Source: Hymenobacter gummosus
GTDB taxonomy: Bacteria > Bacteroidota > Bacteroidia > Cytophagales > Hymenobacteraceae
Length of the DNA: 64,000 nt
Assembly: GCF_003970915.1 (NCBI RefSeq)
Contig: NZ_RXOF01000008.1
Span: 1 to 64,000, forward strand
Direction of reading: 5' to 3'
Positions within the stretch are counted from its first letter, which is position 1. Each line of letters starts with the position of its first letter. Shown here one piece after another: positions 59,070 to 64,000 of the stretch. The notes below the pieces were generated by a model that saw nothing but the letters and a program-made list of their open reading frames with translations, searched no databases and was not told the DNA's origin. The translations under genes and the position numbers were made by a program.

Positions 59070-59759
59070 ATGCGGAATTTTCTCGCGCGCATTCCGCCCC
59101 CGTCGGTGGCCGCTGCTTCCGGCTACGTTGCCCCGCCTCCGGCTGCCCCCGCGGCCAGCCGGCCGGCTTCCGACGTGCCCGAGCGCGCCGCGTCCGCGCC
59201 CCAAGTCATGCCGCCGTCTTCCATCGATGAGCTTGTGGCGGCGTGCCGCGAGGGCCGGGCTGCCGCCCAGCAGCAGCTGTACGAGCGGCTGGGCCGGCGG
59301 CTGTTCGGGGTGTGCCTGCGCTACAGCGCCTCCCGCGAAGAAGCCGAGGAAACCCTGCAGAACACCTTTGTCAAAATCTTCACCCGCCTGCACCAGTTCA
59401 CCGGCCAGGGCCCCTTCGAAGCCTGGGCCCGCCGCATTGCCGTCAATACCGCCCTGCACGCCTGGCGGCAGCGCCAGGCCCCGGGCCTGCACGTGTCGTG
59501 GGACGATGCCCCGCCGGTGGCCGAAACCAACGGCGACGCCCTCGACCAACTCTCAATGGCCGAGCTGCTGGAGCTGGTGGGCACCCTGCCCGAAGGCTGC
59601 CGCATGGTGCTGAACCTGTACGCCGTGGAAGGCTACGCCCACGCCGAAATAGCCGAGATGCTGGGCATTTCGGAGGGCACTTCCAAATCCCAATTGTCGC
59701 GGGCCCGCAAGCTGCTGGAAGTCCGCCTGGCCGCCCGTCAACGCATTTCGTCCCGATGA
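59070..59759 (+). CDS. ECF sigma factor (first of two paralogous pairs)
   Basis: A sigma-70 family ECF factor. Region 2 is YSASREEAEETLQNTFVKIF and region 4 ends AHAEIAEMLGISEGTSKSQL. The long start used here adds 46 Ala/Pro-rich residues; the ATG at 59208 (MPPSSIDELV) would give a typical 183-residue ECF factor and is a good alternative. Its stop overlaps the ATG of the next gene by 4 bp (ATGA), the usual layout with an anti-sigma gene. The factor at 62686 is a close paralogue (both have TGQGPFEAWARRI). Confidence 0.93.
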   Translation: MRNFLARIPPPSVAAASGYVAPPPAAPAASRPASDVPERAASAPQVMPPSSIDELVAACREGRAAAQQQLYERLGRRLFGVCLRYSASREEAEETLQNTFVKIFTRLHQFTGQGPFEAWARRIAVNTALHAWRQRQAPGLHVSWDDAPPVAETNGDALDQLSMAELLELVGTLPEGCRMVLNLYAVEGYAHAEIAEMLGISEGTSKSQLSRARKLLEVRLAARQRISSR

Positions 59760-61408
59760 ATCCGCCCGAAACCGACCCGTTTTACGACGCCCTGCGCGGG
59801 CGGCTCCACGACTACGAGGAGCCGCTGCCGGCCGGGGGGTGGGCGGGTATTTCGCCCCAGCTGCCCCCGGCCCGCCCCCAGCCCTGGTGGCGCCGCCCGG
59901 CCAGCCGCCGGCTGGCGGCCGTGGCCGCCGTGCTCGTGTTGCTGCTGCCCATTACGGCCCTGCTCTGGTACCAGCAGCAAGCCCCCCAAGCCGAGCGGCC
60001 CGCTACGGCCCGGCACCAAGCCAACGGCCCGGCCCCCGCACCGGAAAACGCCCCCGCCGCCCGGCGCCGCACAGGGGCCGCGGCACCCGTGGCCCAGGCG
60101 GATACCCGGACTGTGGGCGTCCCGGCACCCAGCCGCCCCGCTCCGGTCGCGGCCGAGGCCGGGCGTACGCCGGCCGAGGAACCCACTGCCCCCAAGCACT
60201 TGGCGCGCCAAGCCGCTCGGCCGCAATCGGTAGCTGGCCGCCCAATCAATGACTCCGAAGCTGCTGCCCTGATTAGCTCGGCTACGCCTTCCAAACGGCG
60301 GCCGCGGCGCGGCGCGGCCCTGCTCCTGCTGGCCGATAATTCCACGCGCCGCCGTTCCACCAGCTTTGCCACCGAACGGGCCGCCTCCGGCTCTGCAACT
60401 ACCTTTAGCCAGCCATCGGCCCGGGCCGCCCAGCCGCCTGCCGGCCCCGAAACGAGAACCAGGCAGGCCGCCTCGGCCGCTGATTATCCAGGAGCTGTCG
60501 GCGTGGCCGCCCAGCCGCTTTCGACGGGTGCGCCTGACTTGGCCGCCGTAACCGCGGCGCCCGAAACGGCCGCCCAACCCGGCTCCGTGGCGGGGCTGAA
60601 TGGCCAGTCGGCGGCCCTGATGCTGCCGCCGGCCGAAGCCCTGCCGGCGCCCCTGGCCCCGGTGTCGCCGGCCGATTCGTTGCGGCGGCCCCGGCCGGCC
60701 CGGCTGAGCCTGGGGCTGCTGCTGGGCCTGGCCCCGGCGCGGCGCGGCGCGGGCACGATGCCGCCCCAGCTGCGCCAGCTGGAGCACCCCGGGCTGAGCC
60801 GCTCGGCGGAACTGGCGGCGCGCTACCAAGTGGCCCCCGGCGTGCTGCTGCGCTCGGGCGTGGGTTACGCCAGGCAGCAGCAGCGGGTGGCCTTCACGCT
60901 GGAGCAGCGCCAGAAATACTGGGCCCGCACCAGCCAGCTCGTCGTGAGCAACAACCCCGGCGGGCCCGATACCCTGCAGGTGGTCAGCTACGCCGAGCGC
61001 GACTCCGTGCTCAGCCGCCGGCACCAGGAGTTTCGCCTGCGCCAGCACTACCTCACCCTGCCCTTGTACGCCGAGTGGCGCCCCCAGCTGCACCCGCGCT
61101 GGCAGCCCGTGCTGAGCCTGGGCGCCACCCTGCACTGGCTGCTGCAGGGCCGCTACCTCGCCGCCACCGACCAGGGCTGCCACTGCCAGGAGCAAACCCA
61201 GCGCGGCAGCGGGGCCGGACCGCTGCGGCCGGCCAGCGTGGGCCTCTCCGCCGGCCTGGGCCTCGATTACGCCCTCGGCCTGCGCACCACCCTGCTGCTG
61301 CGCCCCTCGGCCCACTATTGGCTCACGCCCACCGCCCGCGCCGGCGGGGCCCGTCCCCTCGGCCTGGGCCTGCAGGTGGGCGTGCTGTTCGACGCCCACC
61401 GCCCCTGA
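59756..61408 (+). CDS. Membrane protein with anti-sigma-like N-terminus and outer-membrane-type barrel
   Basis: A 550-residue protein that would span the envelope. Residues 1-40 are cytosolic and acidic (DPFYDALRGRLHDYEEPLPA), resembling a short sigma-binding region. A membrane helix follows (about 48-68). The middle (70-300) is Pro/Ala/Arg-rich and probably extended through the periplasm. The last 200 residues (about 330-550) form an OMP-like beta-barrel (LGLLLGLAPARRG, ..., LGLGLQVGVLFDAHRP). The start overlaps the sigma gene stop, which supports a regulatory pair. The same plan is seen in the truncated gene at 63237. Confidence 0.85.
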   Translation: MNPPETDPFYDALRGRLHDYEEPLPAGGWAGISPQLPPARPQPWWRRPASRRLAAVAAVLVLLLPITALLWYQQQAPQAERPATARHQANGPAPAPENAPAARRRTGAAAPVAQADTRTVGVPAPSRPAPVAAEAGRTPAEEPTAPKHLARQAARPQSVAGRPINDSEAAALISSATPSKRRPRRGAALLLLADNSTRRRSTSFATERAASGSATTFSQPSARAAQPPAGPETRTRQAASAADYPGAVGVAAQPLSTGAPDLAAVTAAPETAAQPGSVAGLNGQSAALMLPPAEALPAPLAPVSPADSLRRPRPARLSLGLLLGLAPARRGAGTMPPQLRQLEHPGLSRSAELAARYQVAPGVLLRSGVGYARQQQRVAFTLEQRQKYWARTSQLVVSNNPGGPDTLQVVSYAERDSVLSRRHQEFRLRQHYLTLPLYAEWRPQLHPRWQPVLSLGATLHWLLQGRYLAATDQGCHCQEQTQRGSGAGPLRPASVGLSAGLGLDYALGLRTTLLLRPSAHYWLTPTARAGGARPLGLGLQVGVLFDAHRP

Positions 61409-61436
61409 TGTCTAATCCGATTTTCCGTTTGCTGCT

Positions 61437-62363
61437 ATGAAACGCACTTCCTGGTATTCCCTGCTGCTGGCCGCTGGGCTGCTCGCCGCCTGCGACCAGC
61501 CCGAGGAGGGCCTCATCGTCTGCGAAACCGAGGCGCCGGTCAGCTCCGTCACCGAGTTTCACCGCGTATTTGCCCCGCCCACCCAGGTATTCGAGGCCAG
61601 CAGCAGCCGCAGCACCGCCGTGCAGCTCACCGACGGCAGCCGCCTCACCGTGCCGGCCGGCGCCTTTGCCCGCCTCGACGGCACGCCGGTGAGCGGGTCG
61701 GTGGAGCTGCGGGTGCAGGCCCTCACCCGGCCCGTCGATATGCTGCTGGGCGGGCTGCCCTCAATGACCAACGCCCGCCCCCTCGAAACGGCGGGGCAGC
61801 TGCACCTGTCGGCCTGGCTGCCCGGCAGCGCGGTGCCGCTGCGCCTGCGCCCGGGTCACTCCATTGCCGTCGACATGCCCCAGGCGCCCACGGCTCCGGC
61901 CTCCAACCTGATGCAGTGGAAGGGCGTTCCGGTGACGAGCAGCACCCTAACCTTCACCGAGGATACGGTCCGGGTGCACTTCGACGCGACGAGCAGCCGC
62001 TTCCGCACCCGGGTGTATACCGATAGCCTGGGCTGGTTCAACCTCGGCCGCTACTGGACCTCGGCGCCCGCCGATACTACCCTGCTGCGCGTGGACGTGG
62101 GCGGCGACGCCGCGGCGCGGGTGTACCTGCTGCCTACCCAGCGCAGCGGCGTGTTCCTGATGCGCTGGAACAGCCAGACCCGCCTGATGGAGCTGTACGG
62201 CGTGCCGGCCGGCACCGAACTGAAAATCATCGTACTGCGCGCCCAGGCGGGCCAGGTGCTGGTGGGCGCCGAGCGCGTCACGCTGCGAAGCGGCACCATC
62301 TACCGCCCCGCGCTGCAGGCTATGAATGCCCAGCCCGCCGCCGATTTTATCCGGCAGTTTTAA
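61437..62363 (+). CDS. Lipoprotein of the sigma operon
   Basis: A 308-residue lipoprotein with lipobox LLAAC (MKRTSWYSLLLAAGLLAACD). The mature part is strand-rich with LTDGSRLTVPAGAF and SGSVELRVQALTRPVDMLLG, similar to a repeated beta-sandwich domain. No catalytic motif. It starts 28 bp after the barrel protein gene and is probably in the same message. It may be an outer-membrane partner or regulated target; the family is not known to me. Confidence 0.82.
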   Translation: MKRTSWYSLLLAAGLLAACDQPEEGLIVCETEAPVSSVTEFHRVFAPPTQVFEASSSRSTAVQLTDGSRLTVPAGAFARLDGTPVSGSVELRVQALTRPVDMLLGGLPSMTNARPLETAGQLHLSAWLPGSAVPLRLRPGHSIAVDMPQAPTAPASNLMQWKGVPVTSSTLTFTEDTVRVHFDATSSRFRTRVYTDSLGWFNLGRYWTSAPADTTLLRVDVGGDAAARVYLLPTQRSGVFLMRWNSQTRLMELYGVPAGTELKIIVLRAQAGQVLVGAERVTLRSGTIYRPALQAMNAQPAADFIRQF

Positions 62364-62685
62364 GGCCGCCCGGGAAGCTGCCCGGCGTGCCACCTGCTAG
62401 CCTATTCGTGTTCGATCAGTAATGTTAGCGTTACCGTGTGCACACGAAAAAGCCACCCGAGGTTCGGGTGGCTTTTTTATTTGAAGCTCTTCAGCAAAAC
62501 CGGCTCGATAAGCAGGCGGCTTCGTGAACTGGCTCGGCACCGCTGCATTAAATTATTACATTATTATTCAGTTACTTATCAATTTTAAATTCCTCCGCGC
62601 AACCCGACCCGGGGGTGCCCGGTCATGGCTGCAGAAACCCTTATTACCCGCCGTATCCTCCCCTTGCCGCCCCTTTTGCCACCCT
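62364..62685. other. Intergenic region, 322 bp
   Basis: Contains a terminator (62447-62478) and then an AT-rich stretch (about 62545-62600) likely to hold the promoter of the next operon. No clean TAnnTTTG box could be placed. Confidence 0.55.
62447..62478 (+). terminator. Intrinsic terminator after the first sigma operon
   Basis: AGCCACCCGA and TCGGGTGGCT form a 10-bp stem with a short loop, followed by TTTTTT. The A-tract on the other side makes it bidirectional in principle. Confidence 0.88.
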
Positions 62686-63240
62686 ATGGCCGCACCACTT
62701 GATGACATCCTGGCCGGCTGCCGGCGCGGGCAGCCAGGGGCACAACGGGCGCTGTATCAGCACCTGGCCTACCCGCTCATGGGGGTGTGCCTGCGCTACT
62801 GCCCCTCGCGGGCCGAGGCCGAGGATGCGCTGCAAAACGCCTTCATCAAGATTTTCAGCAACCTGCACCAGTACACCGGCCAGGGCCCCTTCGAAGCCTG
62901 GGCCCGCCGCATCACCGTCAACACCGCCATCAACGCTTACCACCAGCGCCAGCAGCGCGGCCCGCACGTGGAGTACGACGAGGCCATCGACCTGGCCCAC
63001 CCCGACGGCACGCCGCTGGAGCAGCTCTCGGCCGACGACCTGCTGCGAGTGCTGCAGACGCTGCCGCTGGGCTACCGCACCGTGCTGAACCTGTACGCCG
63101 TGGAGGGCTACTCCCACGCCGAAATCGGCGAGATGCTGGGCATTTCGGAGGGCACCAGCAAGTCGCAGCTGGCCCGGGCCCGCCGCCTGCTCGAATCCAA
63201 ACTTTCCTTTCCCACGCCCGCCAAGATTGCCGCCAAATGA
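62686..63240 (+). CDS. ECF sigma factor (second paralogous pair)
   Basis: A 184-residue ECF factor with region 2 (YCPSRAEAEDALQNAFIKIF) and region 4 (YSHAEIGEMLGISEGTSKSQ). It is clearly paralogous to the factor at 59070. The ATG at 62686 (MAAPLDDILA) is chosen because the longer open frame includes an AT-rich leader. The ATGA overlap at 63237-63240 couples it to the next gene, as in the first pair. Confidence 0.94.
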   Translation: MAAPLDDILAGCRRGQPGAQRALYQHLAYPLMGVCLRYCPSRAEAEDALQNAFIKIFSNLHQYTGQGPFEAWARRITVNTAINAYHQRQQRGPHVEYDEAIDLAHPDGTPLEQLSADDLLRVLQTLPLGYRTVLNLYAVEGYSHAEIGEMLGISEGTSKSQLARARRLLESKLSFPTPAKIAAK

Positions 63241-64000
63241 CTGAACGCGAACCAGATCATCTTTTCGACGAGCTGCGCCGCAAGTTAGAGGACTACGGCA
63301 GCCACCCTTCCGCCGACTTGTGGGCGGGCCTGGAACAGCACCTGGCCGCCCAGCCGGCGGCCCCGCAGCGCCAGTGGCGCCGCGTGGCGCTGTGGCTGGC
63401 CGCCGCCTGTCTGCTGCTGCTGCTCAGCATCCCCGCGCTGCTGTGGCTGCGCCCCGCCGCGCCCACCGTTGCTACCACTGAAACCGCCGGCCCGGCCACT
63501 GGCACCGCGGCGGCCCGTTCCCAGCCCGTTCCGGCGACTGGCGCCCCCAGCCGTGCCCACCTAGCTACGGCAGCCCAGACTTCGGCCGCTCAGCTGCCGC
63601 AACCTGCCTCTACCCTTTCCCCCAACCCAACATCGGCGCAGCGCGCTACGGATACTGCGCCGCCCGCTCCATCGGCTCCGGCGGCCAATGCTGGCACTTC
63701 CGCCGCTTCGCCGGCCGCCCAAACCCGCGCCGGCCGTTCCGTGGCCACAGCAGCTGGCAGTACCAAGCCTGACCGGCCAACCGATGCTGAAACCACCGGC
63801 CTGGTAGCTGCTGGTCGGCCGGGCCGCAAACAGGCGCGCCGCCTGACCACGGCAGTAGCCGGCGGCGCACTGGGCCGCGCCGGCCAGGGGCCGCACCCGT
63901 CTGTATCCGCCACTACGCCTGGCCCGGCTGAACCCAACCAGGCGGCTTCGGGGCTGACGCGGACCGCAACTGGCCGGCCCCAGCCGACTACCTCGGCCGC
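63237..64000 (+). CDS. Membrane anti-sigma-like protein, partial (runs off window)
   Basis: The first 254 codons of a gene without a stop in this window. It starts MTEREPDHLFDELRRKLEDY, followed by a membrane helix at about 50-70 (ALWLAAACLLLLLSIPALLW) and a long Thr/Ala/Pro-rich segment, presumably periplasmic. It has the same plan as the gene at 59756 (short acidic cytosolic part, helix, extended linker), so a C-terminal barrel is expected beyond the edge. The overlap with the sigma gene supports a regulatory role. Confidence 0.85.
   Translation, partial: MTEREPDHLFDELRRKLEDYGSHPSADLWAGLEQHLAAQPAAPQRQWRRVALWLAAACLLLLLSIPALLWLRPAAPTVATTETAGPATGTAAARSQPVPATGAPSRAHLATAAQTSAAQLPQPASTLSPNPTSAQRATDTAPPAPSAPAANAGTSAASPAAQTRAGRSVATAAGSTKPDRPTDAETTGLVAAGRPGRKQARRLTTAVAGGALGRAGQGPHPSVSATTPGPAEPNQAASGLTRTATGRPQPTTSA

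Overview
The window comes from a GC-rich member of the Bacteroidota, most likely Hymenobacter or a close relative in the Cytophagales. The evidence is type IX secretion (T9SS) sorting domains on three secreted proteins, Bacteroidota-type -7 boxes (TAnnTTTG), a LytTR two-component pair, an OMP_b-brl_3-type TonB receptor, GEVED/PKD surface protein architecture and many dispersed inverted repeats between genes. About 53 protein genes or gene fragments and one tRNA (Ser, GGA anticodon) are supported. Two stretches, 43.8-45.1 kb and 50.3-52.2 kb, are strikingly AT-rich and look acquired.

Layout. 0.2-8.6 kb: a five-gene cassette, all on +, with start/stop overlaps: a small helical protein, a MoxR AAA+ ATPase, a bpX-like protein, a vWA/beta-propeller protein and a membrane-anchored solenoid/beta-propeller protein. 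It matches the MoxR-vWA-beta-propeller ternary systems predicted to act in conflict or stress. 8.7-12.2 kb: a glutathione peroxidase-like protein, then copper handling (HMA chaperone and CopA ATPase). 12.3-15.6 kb (minus): a probable operon of a secreted hypothetical, a HupE/UreJ membrane protein and a DUF3500/T9SS protein. 16.3-24.4 kb: a TonB-type receptor, a LytS-type kinase with its LytTR regulator, a serine hydrolase and a GH28 enzyme. 24.5-26.6 kb: tRNA-Ser, asparaginase, TatD. 26.9-34.2 kb: an exopolysaccharide locus (GT2, polysaccharide deacetylase, GT4 and Wzx on minus; Wzz-like and Wzy/ligase on plus, divergent from one promoter region). 34.3-43.8 kb (minus): a DUF6624-like protein, DinB, a SpoIIE-type phosphatase, an orphan OppC-like permease with a small partner, cytochrome c, an XRE regulator preceded by a 77-bp near-perfect palindrome, and a large GEVED/PKD surface protein.

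43.9-47.3 kb (minus): an RHS toxin locus. The 5' end of the RHS gene is cut off from the rest by an internal deletion plus frameshift. The remaining ORF ends in an AT-rich toxin tip with a HELQH zinc-metallopeptidase motif (M91/NleD-like) and overlaps a small AT-rich lipoprotein gene that is a candidate immunity gene. 47.4-50.3 kb: a GT2 and a flippase-like protein (minus), and ruvC (plus). 50.3-52.2 kb: an AT-rich single gene fusing an AAA/ABC-type ATPase to a TOPRIM/DUF4435-like nuclease, a candidate defence gene. 52.2-57.1 kb (minus): a membrane protein with a methyltransferase, TPR-DoxX-DUF2071, DUF5071-PhzF. 57.4-64 kb (plus): a T9SS protein, then two paralogous units of ECF sigma factor plus membrane/beta-barrel anti-sigma-like protein, the second running off the window.

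The most interesting items are the ternary cassette, the broken RHS locus with its metallopeptidase tip and lipoprotein, the fused ATPase-TOPRIM gene, the palindrome in front of the XRE gene, and a family of intergenic elements that share a core but carry different terminal arms.
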